Shown: positions 14,801-27,800, numbered from the stretch's first letter. The stretch is DNA of 64,000 nucleotides from Struthio camelus (GCF_040807025.1 NC_090981.1:43191817-43255816); one strand, 5' to 3'. Notes: generated from the letters alone by a model not told the origin. Made by a program: numbers and translations.

Positions 14801-17800
14801 CCCTCTGGTAGAAATTTCTCACTGAGGATTTTGACAATTTTCAAATAATGTCGTGGAGAGTGTGACAACGTGAAATGAGAGTAGAGCACAATGATGCAGT
14901 AAATAGTTACATTATTAGAAAGGCAGATGCTGGCATTGAAGCAGGGTTGTTGGCCTAAAAAAATAGATTAGGAGGAAGAAAATAGAAAAAAAACTGTGAA
15001 GTATCAGAAGCAGTTGATAGCATAATAGCATTCATATGCAAGCAAGGGATTTTTGTGGAAATGTGAATCAGCTCACATGTTAATATAACCAGTAAATAAG
15101 CCATAGTAAGATTCTGGAATTGATATTATTACTCACCAAATACAACTCCAGTCCAGTGATTCGTGTCTGGGATTGCATTTTGGACTCCAAAGCCTGGCGC
15201 TTACAACTGCCTTGCAGCATGCAAGACAAAGACCCTTAGGGCCCGCAGTGGGGCCCCAGTCCCACCAAGCCATATATATATACAGGCAACCTAAACTCCA
15301 CATGAATTCTGTGCCTTGTATTTCCTATTGGCTTATTTGTGCCGCTCTTTAGAGACCTCAGAGATAATGCTGTGGATGAGCACAGGGATACTGGTGAAAT
15401 TTATGACATCTGAATGCGGCCTTTGCTGTAGTGCCTAAGTTGAAGAGAGAAAGGAGTGATTTGGAGCAAGGCTGCTACAGCCTGGTTCCCCATGTAGTCA
15501 ACGGAGAGGAATAGGGACTTTCTTTGCCTTCCTATGAAAGCCTATTGCCCACCTCTTGCACCTACCCTCCACTCCCTGAAACATAAATTGCGATCTGAAT
15601 TCAGCCCATAAGAACTAACTTCAGAAGTATCTGGGGAATTTGGACCCTGGGATGCCTCCAGGGTCCGATGACCCATGCCAGAACCAGAGAATCTGGTTCT
15701 CAGAGTGCCTTGGCACCAGTTTCTCCAGGAGAAGTCTTGGGGAGTTTCAGGTGCTGTCACCTTGAAAAATCAGCACCAGCTGTATTGATTTGGGCACCCA
15801 GTCCACATGGAAATGTGTGAAAATGCAAGCCCACCTTAGGAAATGCAGGAGTGCTGTTATAATCCTTAGCAGGACCGTGCTAAACAAGAGCCATTTGTTC
15901 TCTACTGCCATAAAGCAGAGCAGCCCAAGAGTAATTCACAAGTCAGGAACATGCTAGCTGTCAACAAGTCAGTTGTCAATGCTTAAACTTGGTGCGTTGT
16001 AGGTCTCTACAACATGCTACATTATTTCTGTTTCTCCACAGAAAGGCGAAAGTTAGAGAAATTTGAAACACTGCACTCTCGTGCAAGGCAGGGCATGATC
16101 TCAGCTGTAAGCAGAGGCGGCCCTTCCAGCTACTCCAAGATGAAGTTAATCTCTTAAGAAGTGAGGAAAGGTGTGGAAGGGAAGATCCGTGCCTGTGTGT
16201 TGCTATTCTGGCCAGCACAGCTCAGCCAGGGCACAAGTGAGACTCTGATTCCCTTTACCGGTCAAGCTGGCTCTCCTGGAAGCCTCTCGAGAAATTGTGC
16301 TGAGGCAAACAGGATTCCTTCAGGTTTTGCTGCTGCTGCACAGACACTGACATGAGGCAGGGCCTTTCAAACCTGCACTGTATATGTAAAATGAGGAAGT
16401 TTTTTGTCCATTAAATGAATTACTAATGGGTCAAGGGCCTGCACACTTGAATTTTTTCTACCGGTTTAGAAATGAGAAGACCTAGACATGACCTACATAT
16501 TGAAGTCATTTCAAGGAGAGTCATCAATGGAGCGACACACATGATGGCCAAAGGTGAGGGTAAAAGGCACAGTCAAGAACGGTGCCCTAAATCCTTTCTC
16601 ACCTGGAGCGATTCCCACAGGGAGTCAGAACAGTGTGGGATGTGCCAAAGTCCTCGAGGCCTCAATGAAAGCAGGAGCAGGCAAGTCTTCCATGTGGAGG
16701 ATCCCAAACTGCTTTCTGCAGAAAGTCGTTCTGAAGCTAGAGACAAAATATAATGATTAAGATGAGATTTAAAGATGAGATGAGACTTTGTGGTTTGGTA
16801 GAAAGAGCACTTCTAAAATGACTGGGCATCTGTGACGTCAAAGGTGGCCAGTATCAGAGCAGTGCCATTAATGGAAAGAAGAGATTTGTGTGTTGTCAGA
16901 GACTTTGGACAGAACAAGTTGTTAGGATTTTATTTAATAAAGGAGAACATTCCAAAATAGCTGTGGAGTTTGATAAGAAACTGGTGAAAGAAACAAGTCT
17001 TTTCATACTCCTCACAGCCAGGATTAAAACTGGTGGAACTTGGCAGCCTCCATTACTTTGAAGAGGAGACGTAGGTCCTAAAACACTAGGTGCTTTTGAA
17101 AAAAATACCTGTAATACTGGATGATTTCATTTAGCAAGTAATGATGCAACCAGCTGCTGTCAGAGTTACAACATAAAGAAGGATGTGTATGGGAGGCATC
17201 AATAAGTAACAGACTGGCTTTATATTTTGGGTATAATTGATTAACCATAACTTCCATGAATGAAATTTACAGTAGGAGCATCCTACTGGAGAGGCTAAGA
17301 GAGGAGGAGATCACGACAGAAGGACCATTAGGGCAATTAATTGTAGGAAGGATAAGAATCATCTCCAATGGAAATGAGAAAGGTGTGATTTAAGTGAGGA
17401 TACAAGCCAGCTGATGAGGAGGTCAGAAGCAGCAGCTTCTAGTTTCTTAGTTTCTGGCTAAGAAAGGCCAGAGCAATCAGGACACAGCAAAGGGTCCTGC
17501 ATCCTTTATAAAGCGTCTCCGTTGTAGGTATCCTGGGATCCCCAGAGTCCACCGGGATTCCCCACCAGTGCAGGCATCTTTTCAGCCACAGTTTATTGCA
17601 AATCTGAGCTAAAAATTGCACAGCAATTCTAAACAAAAAGGGGGAGATGACAGTAATATAAAATGCAGTGGAATAATCATCCGGTATTTCTCATAATAAT
17701 TAAAATTTCAAGAATAAAGCATGAGTCATTTATTTGCCAGCGGGACCTTAGGATAAGAACACAGGCTGACAACAAATACAGTTGTGGGTGTTAATTATTG

Positions 17801-20800
17801 CATATGATAGACACAAAGATTGGAGCCACCAACTGTACGAGGTGTAATTCTTTACTTGGCAATTTAACATTCCTCCCTATTCATCTCAATGCATTTTTAT
17901 ATATCTGACCTTCTATAGACTTCTCATTTTGTTCTTCAGTTGAAGGAGCAAAGCTGGTTAATTTCTGATGACATTTTGTGGCTATGTAGCTGCTGAAATA
18001 TCTTTCTACATTGACTGTTGTTTATGAATCTGTATTCGGTGGATATATAGCTAACCATGCAAGCCCGTAAGCGGTGTCATTGCTGAAATGACAGCCCTCT
18101 CCCTCTGGGGCCTCCATGGGCACGTCGGTGGCTCAGGGCCCAGAGGACGCAGAATAGCACCACACGGTGGCCGTGGCCGTGGCAAAGAAAAGCTAGACAT
18201 CAGTACATCCCTTCCTGACTACTGTATCTTCTACCCACCTGGCATATCATTGTGGTCTATTGACGGCATGACCAAATCCTCTGGAAACAGTGACACAGAG
18301 TCACCGTGTTATAGTCAAAGTATGTTTTGCCTTGGTTCTGATGGAAGGCAGGAAGCTCAATATCGCATGCTTCCCATACATAAGAATTTTACTAGAAAAT
18401 AACATTTATGCCTTGAAACAGGGGATGGTATTTCCTCTTAATAATTAGATATCAAAAACAAGGGGATGGTGACTGTAGTCATTCTGAAGTGCTCTTTAAA
18501 AAGTTAGCAAAAAATAAACCTTAAAAGGTTGTAAAGGAGCCACGGGGAACCATAGCTGCCACTTAAATTATATTAAAGGGCAATAAATTGAACCCAGTAA
18601 AAAAGAAATGTGTCCTTACAGGGTGCATCGTCAGCTTATGAAATTCACTGCAGTGGGAGGTCAATGAAAGTCTGTGGTTTGTTTTTTCCAAAGTACTTTT
18701 TGGATCACTACCATGATGTTTCCAGTGCTGCAAAAAAAGGCTAATCGAACTTCATACTTCAAGGCACAAACTGCGTATGGGGGTCAGGGAAGAACGTCAC
18801 CCTCGTAGACATGTATTAAGCATATTCTGCATTTTCCATCTTGACCTTTGAAGGAAGGATAGGAATCTCTGCAGAATAATTGTGTTATCCAGAATGGCAG
18901 GTCCTGCACAAACACCTCAGGATTGCTGCCTCCCGAGGGGGATTCACCTTTGGCCAGTTTCAAAGCTCATAAAAGCATAATTTTAGCTCTGAAATACTTT
19001 GTTAAGCATAAGTGTTAATGAAAGAAGCAAAGTAAAAGTAAAGCAGAGCTGCTGAGTCTCACACACGGTCTCAGGAGAAGCTCAAGCAGGCACAATTTCT
19101 TGGCAAATAAGAGAAGCGACCTCCCACCCATCCCATTATACTGCATCCCAGGTGGAAGACAAAGCAGACCTCATCTGTGCACGAGCCCTGGCTGTGAGGA
19201 GGATGAAAAGTGAGACACCCTCCTGCAGTTTTTTCTCTGAGGAGTAGAAGTAAATTTCGCAAAGAGCCTTACTTGGCTATTACCGCACTCCCTGAGCACT
19301 ATGCAGATAAAAGAACGATGCTTAATCAAAGGCAGTCCCCCACCGCATCCCGGGCATGACCAGCCCCTGCGACTCTTGCTGCTGTTCTTGTTGTGATGAA
19401 GTGAAAAATTAAAACCGTGCCATCCCTGCGCTCGCCCCTCTGCCCTACTCGGGTTTTCCTCCTGTAGTTGCATCACCGCCTGGAGTAATGACCAGCCTGT
19501 GATGTTCAAAAGGAGCCTGTGGGTGCTACGTCTTTGGAGGCAAATTCTGCTTCTCTGGCTTAAGCCATGCTTGTTAGCTGTCTTGCCCAGAGATTTCTGG
19601 GTCTAGCATGCACATGCATAAAGTCAAAGTAGCTTTCAGGCCCTGGCTCTTACCTGTGACTGAACGAGCCGATCTAGCACAAGCTCACTGCAATACTTTA
19701 ATATGGTCCTTGTGAGGAACCTTTCTCTTATTTCCAAATTAAACTGGTTGAATGGGATTATTTTAGAAGAGAAATGTTATGGGGGGGGGGAGGCTTTCTG
19801 CAGTACAATTTTGAGTACTTATACTGCAAACCTCCGTGCACGTGTCTGGATGACTTACTTGCATCCGGTTAAGCATGGGTTTTAAAGGCTGTGGGACCAG
19901 GGCCTTTGCTTCTTCGTCCCTTTTGTCGAAGCTGTAACTCTGTTATGGCTATCAAACACTTGGGATAGATTTGTGACATTATAGGATGCTAATTTCTGGG
20001 TATTTTTCTTCCTTTTCTTTTTGCAGTGTTTAGATTTTTCATATGTTTATAACACACATGAGGGGAAAACTGAAATTCCTTTGTTCTCCCTCCCTCACGT
20101 CTTTATGCCGAAAGGCTAAACAGGCCATGCTTCCCAGACCAACTGAGCTGAGCTCAGAGTTAATGGCAGCCAGGAGGTGGTCCCCTCCGTGTCAGGGCTT
20201 GCTTTAAAAAAAAAAGGATCTTAATTCCAGCATTGGAAATGAAGAGGAGTTCGCTATTAGCTCTCATATTAATAATTTAGAAAATACATGCCCAATCACT
20301 TGTGTTCTCTCAGTTCTCTCTGAACACAGCTGCAAACTGCATTAGGTGTTAGGGTGACTGGATATATTTCAGATGAGATATTTGTACTGAATTATTAGGG
20401 TAGTCTGTATTACAAAATTACTAATAAACATTGCTTCTGGCTCAATTTAGCCTGAACTCAGTGAACCTAGCCAGTGGTGAGAAATCAAAAACTCCGAAAT
20501 ACTCGATGAATGAATCTAACTAATCAAGAAACCCTGCAGGAAGTAGATGCCAGGATTAATGAGCCAGTGGTTTCACCATGCCATGCTGTTATTTCTTCAC
20601 ATAAATGCCCTCAGATGAGATTACCTTTGTCATGAAAAGGAGAAAAGGAAGGTTACATACTTTCAACTGACAGGTTAACTGCCATACCTCCATTACTGTA
20701 AGATACATTTTCATGTTCGGAGATTTTTATTCTGAAAAATGAAAATTTAAAGACCACAACACAAATTAAACCACATTTTCATTTCTAGGAGCAGGGATCA

Positions 20801-21950
20801 TTGCTGCTAGCAGAATAATATAATCTCTACTGCACTGTTATGTGATCTCTTGCCTTGCACAAACTTTCTTCTCATGTTAATTATTGCTCAATGAATGCAA
20901 TCTCCAGCAGAGGATAAGAGCAGATTCTGCCTTCCAGGGGGATTTGAGGGGAGGAAGACAGGAGAGGAAGAGTGTCAAAGCATTTCATCAAGAGAGCAAA
21001 TGAAAGGTTCAGTGGCGTTATCGTTATGTATATTCCTTAGACATTAGAGGTGATGTTTTGTTTAGAGGGAAGTAAACCTATGTGGATACGTCCTGGTATG
21101 GAAATGAATCCATATCTATAAACTTAGATCTGAGTCTATTTACAAGCTGGATGGGTGATCGCTCAAAGCCAGGACGCATCTTAAGGCAGGCAAATAAGCC
21201 TAGCTTTTACAACCCCAATACATTGTATTAGCTACCTTGTCAGTAATAGGCTAATTGTTATTCAGCATAAATGTTCCCTCTTGATATATATGGAATTCAC
21301 TCATTTATTTTGATCACTTTACTTGAATGAAGCAAGGCTGTTCCTTGTTGTTAGGTGGAACTGATCAGTTTTGTTTAATTTTTGTGTTTTAATATCAGTG
21401 TGAGTGAGATTTTGGAATAAAACCCTTCACACACAACCTGTAACACGTGTGAGTGAAATCCACAGCCCCCTTTTTTTCATCCTTGTTAAATATATAGAGG
21501 AATCAGCTTAGACGTTTTATGTAGCAAAGCTTCAGCTGGTGCTAAGGGTATGTATAATTTCAAAAATCTCCAGGACCGAGAATATGAAGATCTATTGCCA
21601 TGGAAACAAATGTTTTACCAAAGTTGGGCAGGATCAAAAAGGACAACAGTTTCATTAGAAAATGAGGGGAGCAATGGATATTTTAGGAGCGAGAACCGAA
21701 AAGAAGGACCTTTGTAAGGGCCTCTTCCAAAGATTTGCAACGCTTGGTGTCAGGAGTTGGATCTTAAAGGTTGTGTCTCAATCCCCTGCCCCCAGCCAGA
21801 GAGAACATTTTTCTCTACCATTAAAAAGCACATATTTTTTAAAGATCTTCCATACCACACTTTACTATATTCCTACATCATAAAGCCGTCTTGCTTATAG
21901 CAATATAAGGCAGCTGTAAAAACTGCATGCTTGTAAACAGCCTTCCATAG
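5821..21950. other. Gene desert between the old CR1 copy and the 22-kb CpG block
   Basis: No exon or RNA gene is recognised. GC-richer patches lie at 7370-8120 and 10100-10830; their open frames on both strands are unrecognised. AT-rich stretches such as 12050-12330 and 17690-18060 contain mixed, non-repetitive sequence with homeodomain-type cores and could be conserved noncoding elements. The only low-complexity runs worth noting are a G10 at 19782-19791 and a TA run near 15273-15281. Confidence 0.65.
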
Positions 21951-22470
21951 ATTTGGAAGAAGCAGAGGGAGCTGAACGTGAGCGGAGGCCTGCTTTGGCT
22001 CCCGGCAGACCGTGGCGTGGGCAAGGGGCTGGAGGCAGCCCACGAGGCGTGTGGGCCACCGCAGCCCCCAGGCCGGAGGCACGTGGGGACGGCGCCGGGC
22101 TCCCACGGAGCACCCTTCCCCTTCCCGCTGCGCCCACGCCTGCGAGGGCTGCTGTAAACCGAGCAGAAATTTCACATGCAGAGCCGAGGCCCTGCTCCCC
22201 GCGGCTGTGGTGGGGGCAGCGGCTTTGCCCGAGGCGGGCTGGGAGGAGAGGGGAGGCTGGAAGGAGGGACAGGGCCCGGCGCGGGCCCCCAGGGCACCCC
22301 GCGCTCCTACCGCCGTGCGTGGCTCTGCAGCCGTGCAGTTTCGGGGCGGCTGCTCCGGCCCGGCTCGGGGTGCCTCGGCAGCGGGCTAGCAGGCTCCCAC
22401 GCAAGGGCGCAAGGCTGCTTCCGCGGGGGACCCCCGACGGACTCACTCCTGGCCTGGATCTTCAGTAATT
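21951..22470. promoter_or_regulatory. CpG-rich block downstream of OTP
   Basis: Strong GC and CpG enrichment with several overlapping open frames on both strands, none recognisable. A second CpG-rich patch lies at 22740-22890. The block could be a satellite CpG island of the OTP domain or the promoter of an unannotated RNA. Sequence alone does not decide. Confidence 0.55.
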
Positions 22471-23189
22471 TATCCTCCTTTTATTTCTCTTTTAAATTAA
22501 ATATGCATATGTAATACGCACTTTGGAGCAGGCAAGGACCCTTCTGCGGGTGACGATGGAGCTGGGCACTCTCAGGTGTGTAATTAAGAGGTGTGTAATT
22601 GGTGTACAAGGGGAAGCGATCTCAGTGCATTGCATTAAAAAAGAAGGGGGGGGAACCCGGCTGCAAGATGCTTGACAATCCCTGTACTTTTCTGTCGCCG
22701 AGTCAAAGTTTGCAAAGAAGTAAATTGAGTGTTTTCTGCTCCGTGGAATTAGCCCTGCCAGCAGCCGCACGCTTGCTCCAAAACTGGCGAAAAGGTGCCC
22801 GGCAAAGTGCCCCTCTCCCGCGCTCCCGCGCCGCGCCACGCCGTGCAGGTTCACCCGCGGCCCCGGCTGCCCTCCCCTCTCCTCCCCCCTTCCTCCTCTT
22901 TCGTGTTTTGCAGCAGAACTTTTTGTTTGTGGCAGTTTAAAGGCCAATTACGCAGAAAGATTAACAAAAGTTTATTAATCATGAAGTATTAAAATTGTGA
23001 TAAATGAAATGCTTCAATGCAAAATTCAAGCAAGCAAACCATTCCCAAAGGTATGACAACGAAATCAGTGAATCTGAAATTAAGAAGGAAGTCTTTTTCG
23101 TCTTTTTTTTTTGCCTGCGTTTCAAGACACCTCTCATATCTCACACGCCACACCAAAACCCATAATTCTTCATATCACATACTGAAAAT
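22471..23189. other. Noncoding sequence beyond the OTP 3' end, with motif-rich AT parts
   Basis: It includes a 15-bp-spaced direct repeat of AGGTGTGTAATT (22574-22585 and 22589-22600), the CpG patch 22740-22890, and an AT-rich stretch 22920-23010 with GCCAATTACG and TTTATTAATC. No coding exon is seen. Confidence 0.6.
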
Positions 23190-23270
23190 GATTTTATTTA
23201 TCCATTTACACTAACTTGATATAAACGTGTCCGGAAAAGTCAAATAATATGCTTTATATTAGCTCAAACA

Positions 23271-23276
23271 TTTATT
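23271..23276 (-). terminator. OTP: Candidate OTP polyadenylation signal (AATAAA)
   Basis: This is a plus-strand TTTATT, so AATAAA in the OTP sense, the first canonical hexamer in the AT-rich sequence after the stop. Alternatives are at 23193-23198 and 22971-22976. Confidence 0.35.
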
Positions 23277-23691
23277 AAGAAACCCAAAATTCAATAAATA
23301 AGCACAGACAATAAGTTAAAACATATCACGAACCGACCAGTATGTAACAAGAATGCTTTATCTACACAAAACATCCTATTTCACATTGTTTGTTCATTCC
23401 TCCAGCGGCCCTGCCCTGCGGCGGGGTGACCGGCACATGCAGGCGGGCGGGCCGCGGGGCCGGGCGGGCCGGGGGCCGCGGCCGCGGCGGGCGCCTCCGC
23501 CGGCGGCAGCGGAAGATGCAGGAGGGACAATAGCAGCAGGAACGTAAATAAATGCATAAATAAACGTGGGGGAGATTTGCAACTCAACTGTCACAAAATC
23601 AAAGAACCGAAAAAGGGAAGTGCTCTTGCTTTTTTTTTCGTGTGTTTTACTTTTACAAAAAGAAACATTACTTTTTTTTCCTAATTATTTT

Positions 23692-23711
23692 CCTCTCTCT
23701 CTCTCTCTCTC
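23692..23711. repeat. CT dinucleotide microsatellite
   Basis: Ten CT units lie within the inferred OTP 3' UTR, reading GA in the OTP sense. Confidence 0.9.
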
Positions 23712-23870
23712 GCTTATAAATGCTTTATCAAAATGGATTCGATTCCCTCTGGGTTTTTCGTACCGCTTCAGGAGCCCGCCCAGCACCCCGCGGCGAAGCT
23801 GCCGGGGCAGACACCGCCCGGCCCCGCTGCACTCGCTACGGATGGGCGCCGGCGGCACATCGCTGCTCTT

Positions 23871-23922
23871 AAAAAGAAAAAGAAAAAAAAAAGAAAAAGA
23901 AAAAGAAAAAGAAAAAAGAAAA
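23871..23922. repeat. AAAAAG hexanucleotide array
   Basis: This is an A5G-type array on the plus strand. In an OTP transcript it would read as a CUUUUU pyrimidine tract within the inferred 3' UTR. Confidence 0.9.
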
Positions 23923-24368
23923 CCCGCATTTCTTTGCAAAGCCCGTCAGATGGCCGGGTGGATGAGCCGGGGTCGTGGCGAAGGGGTGGGGGGCGAGGAA
24001 GGGAGGCAGGGGAGAAACCAGATGCGATCCCAAACGCCCAGTGAGTCCTTGCGGCTGCTTCTGCTCCGCCGCCGGGGGGAGGAGGCCGGCGGGCGGCCGC
24101 CGCTCCCGGGGCGCGGCCGGGGGCTGCGGGGCGGCCGTGTGCGGCGGAGGGCGCGGGGTTGCTCGGCCCACAAACCAGTCCGTTGGCGTCTGATTTCAGA
24201 TCCTGAGTCGGCTCCCTGGCGAGCCGGGGAGGGGGGGCGGCGGCGGCGGCCGGGCCGGGGCGAGGGCCGGGCCGGGCCGGGCCGGGCTGGGCGGGCGGGC
24301 GAGGCGAGGCAGAGGCGCGGGGCGAGGCGGTGACGGTGGCGGCGGCGGCGCGGGGGTGGCGGCGGCCA

Positions 24369-24899
24369 TTAGGTGAAGCTCATGGAGACTGTGTGCTCTA
24401 GTGCTTTGCGGCGGAGGGAGGCGATGCTGGTTCCCCGCCACACGTCGCTGCTGTCCGGGGAGCTGCAGAGCTGCGGCGAGCCCGTCACGTTGCTGGGGCC
24501 GGGCAGGGAGGCGGGCACCATGCCGGGGAAAGCGGGCTGGTAGAGGTGCGACTGCAGCCCGGCGCCGTTGGAGCCCGCCAGGCTGTTGGAGAGGCCCATG
24601 GAGTTGGGCGGCGGCCCCGCCGCCAGGCTGCACTGGGACAGCGACTGCGCCATGGCCTGCTGCCTGCCCAGCGCCGGCGGCAGCGGCAGCTGCGACACGC
24701 CCGGCATGGCGGCGGCGGCCCAGCGCGTGTCGTTGGCGTGGAAGGAGCAGAGGCTGTCGCCCATGGCGGCGGCGGCGGCGGCGGCGGCCGAGGGGAACTG
24801 CGGCAACCCCGGCGTGGGCAGCAGCGTACCCGGGGCGCGGAAGACGTTGGTCGTCTTCTTGCGCTTCTTCCACTTGGCCCGGCGGTTCTGGAACCAGAC
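24369..24899 (-). CDS. OTP: OTP coding exon 3 (homeodomain recognition helix to OAR motif)
   Basis: The acceptor reads CCTCCAG|GTCTGGTTC on the minus strand, so the exon starts at 24899 and continues the frame with VWFQNRR. It encodes residues 150-325: the rest of helix 3, the basic KKRKK tail, the eight-Ala run (GCC codons, 187-194), a Ser/Pro/Leu-rich activation region, and the C-terminal OAR motif followed by SMSFT and TAA at 24369-24371. OAR motifs in this class usually modulate DNA binding or transactivation. The exon is very GC-rich, so the opposite strand carries long but meaningless open frames. Confidence 0.96.
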   Translation of the reverse strand, partial: VWFQNRRAKWKKRKKTTNVFRAPGTLLPTPGLPQFPSAAAAAAAAMGDSLCSFHANDTRWAAAAMPGVSQLPLPPALGRQQAMAQSLSQCSLAAGPPPNSMGLSNSLAGSNGAGLQSHLYQPAFPGMVPASLPGPSNVTGSPQLCSSPDSSDVWRGTSIASLRRKALEHTVSMSFT

Positions 24900-27800
24900 C
24901 TGGAGGCGGCCGGGGCGAGAGACACCGTTAGCGGCCCCCGCGCGCGGCCGGGGCGGCACTGACCGTTAGCGGCCCCCGCGCGCGGCCGGGGCGGCACTGA
25001 CCGTTAGCGGCACGCGGGGGCGGCGGGTGCCGCCGCCAGGGGGCGCGGCGGGGTGGGGGGAGGGGGGAGCGGGCAGCTGCCCGGTTCCGTGCCGGCTCCC
25101 GCGGCCGTGGGGCCTCGCGGGCGCCCCGGCAGCCGGCCGGCAAGTCGGCCCGTGCGCCGGGCGTCGCCCGTGGGCGCCGGCCGAGGTCAGCGCTCGCCAC
25201 GGCGGCGGCCGAGGCAGCTCGGTTGTGCCGCGGCCGTGAGGCAGCGGGCGGGGGGGGGAGGGTTGCGCGGTTCAACGGCCGCGTAACGTTTCGGCGCCCA
25301 ACGGCGGCGGCGGGAGGCCGCGGGGGTGGCTCCCTCGCAGAGACCGCTCCCGCCGCGGTCCTCACCGCCTCCCCGTGGCCCCTCCAAGCCCCCGGCTCTG
25401 CCGTCGCAGCCGCGCGGGCTGCGTGCGGCGGGTTAGCGGAGCCGCTGGAAGTTTTTATCGCGGCGGCGATGAGTGTGTCAGCCCGGGGCTGAGCCGCCCG
25501 CGGCCGCCTGGCTCCCCCGCACCCCCAGCAACGCACCATAACGCGAAAAAACAAAAAAGCAACCCAAACGGCCGGCGGCTGCCAGGGGAGGCTCCCCGGA
25601 GGACCCCGGGCTGGCCGCTCCGCCGGCGGAAACCCTGGGCCCAGCCGCTGGCCACCGGGTCGGGTCGGGCCGGGCCGGGATTGAACGACGGTGGTTTTGG
25701 TGCTTTGCTCGGAGTAATGATAGCAGAAGGGGTGAATTCGTGGGTCTCAGTGCACCGTTACGGAAAACATCGGGGTGGTTTTTACGGGGGAAAACCCGAA
25801 TGCGCTGGCGGTGCCGCTGATGGCCGTATTCGGGCCGGCCGGAGCTGGCCGCTCGGCGCGGCACCGCAGCGGAGAAATACGGGCGGCCATTAGCGGGAGC
25901 GAGCAGCTGTTAAGGACCTAAATGCTATATGAATAATCGAAAAATCGTGTTCAATTATGTTTTAGGGTTAATAGTTAAATTGCGGCTACAAAATCTTTTA
26001 TGTTTCATGGTTTACTGGTGTTGTAAAGAATCTCCATCAGGTCTGATCGCCTCAGTTCATGGCTATGCTGCATATGCTTTTAAAATGTGAATGTTTCCAG
26101 TTGAAAACTAGTGCATGACAGATTAAAACGCAGGGAAAACCTGGGGGAGATTTTGAAAATGCACACATGGCAACTCCAGAAATATATTAACCGCAAGCAT
26201 TTGGCAACTTTGGGCCCCTTTTAAAATGCAGCTAGCCCCTGAAAATTATTAATACAACAGTGAGAATCTAATGGAGGTTGGAATCTAAAAATCTACTTTG
26301 GTGATATCTGCTGTTGAGGTAATATAGACATACTGTAAATGTATTTTAAAATATATAGTCCGTTTAATTCCCCAGCTATAAATGGGTTAGAAAAAGAGAG
26401 AGAAGGGGAGAGAATATTACTTTTTTTTCTTTTTCCCTTTTTTCTTTCTTTTTTTTTTTCCAAGAGCCAAAGCTTTATGAAGATCTCATTGGAATCCAGC
26501 GGATGATTAATGTGAAGATTTGGTAGGAAATCTGGAGAGCTGTATTAAAGCTCAGATCTCAGGTTCATTTCGATCAGCCAGCCGTGAACTCTGGGCCGAA
26601 TTCATTACACTTTAATAGTGCTGGGAGAGGAAGAAAATGCAATTTCTCATTCCATTAGAAAACTAGAAAATACTCTCAGCTTGTCCCCTATTAAGATGTG
26701 GCAGGTGACGGGACCATTGTGGGGGACACGGTCAATGGAATTACAGCACATTATTTTTGTTCGTATAAAATATTGAAAGGCAAGCCTGACTGTGCAGAAG
26801 TTATTTCACTGATTTGGTTTTTATGTAAATAAAATATTGAAAGTTAATTAATCCGTGCTAGAGACTAATGATTATGCTTATTATATTGCATTTGATCGCG
26901 TAATTTGCATGATTCTCGCATTGCTGCTTAATAAGCCATTCCAGGTTATAAATAATTCTGAAATTGGTTTCTAATAATGGCATGCTATAAAAAGAATGGT
27001 TTTATTACACCAGCCTGAAAAGCAGAGCAATATCAGACATGGAATTGGACTCCCGTTTAAGCACCATCCGCTTTAATAATTATTTAAATATATCATATAC
27101 ATTAAATATAGATCTAAAACGAAGAAAGAGGCAATTTATCCTAGCATCTAAAACCCTTAAAAACATATACAGCCGCTATAAATTAACTATTTAGATCATT
27201 TCGTAATCAGTATGGGACCCACATACTGCAAAGACCGTGTAGGCAATCTGTTAACTATAAAGAAAACTATAAAGTACTCATATAAGAACGTAAACCAATT
27301 ACTATTTAATTTAAATTTGGTCAAGGAGCAGTGATACAGTGGATTGTGAAGTAAATACATTCTACATAAATTATTTTGCATTAGATGACATAATGTTAAT
27401 CATTTTGAAGTGTTAATTAAGAAGGTTATGTTGATCTGATTACTTTTTAAACTACAGAACATTATTGTAAAAAATATTTAAATTGCCACTCTATTAAACT
27501 GTTTTTATCAGCAGTCTCGAGCTATTATCATTGGTTTAGGATTATGCGGAGACCATTAAAACACTTTGTCTTGCTTCCTACGAATTTCTTTGATGTGCTG
27601 TTAGAAAATAACTATTTCCATTTTATATTTTATATTTTACTTCATTTACCACACTCCTAATATTGAAATTGGTATCATTAACCTTTGGGAAACCCAATAA
27701 AGTTTAATAGACCTCGTTTTCTTTTTTCATAAAGTCAGTTGTCCAATTATATTTTATTTGTGAATCTAATTCCTTTCTTAATTTAAACTAATTATAGTCT

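Larger units (their letters stand above)
23190..24368 (-). other. OTP: Inferred OTP 3' UTR
   Basis: This is the sequence downstream of the OTP stop on the transcribed strand. It contains a GC-rich part (24050-24360), an A5G array (23871-23922), a CT array (23692-23711), a second GC-rich patch (23400-23520), and then AT-rich sequence. Three minus-strand AATAAA hexamers lie at 23271-23276, 23193-23198 and 22971-22976. The first two would give a 3' UTR of about 1.1 kb. Which signal is used cannot be told from sequence. Confidence 0.45.

Noticed and set aside
21953..22468. Open frames of 171 and 183 codons on opposite strands in the CpG block
   Set aside because: They are mutual antisense frames in CpG-rich DNA, low in Phe/Tyr/Ile and with no known domain.
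1..23190. Search for WDR41, the expected neighbour beyond OTP
   Set aside because: No WD-repeat coding exon could be recognised on either strand. The gene is presumably further left.
23566..24333. Plus-strand 255-codon open frame over the OTP 3' UTR
   Set aside because: It contains the A5G array read as a Lys/Arg run and GC-rich filler. No recognisable domain is present.
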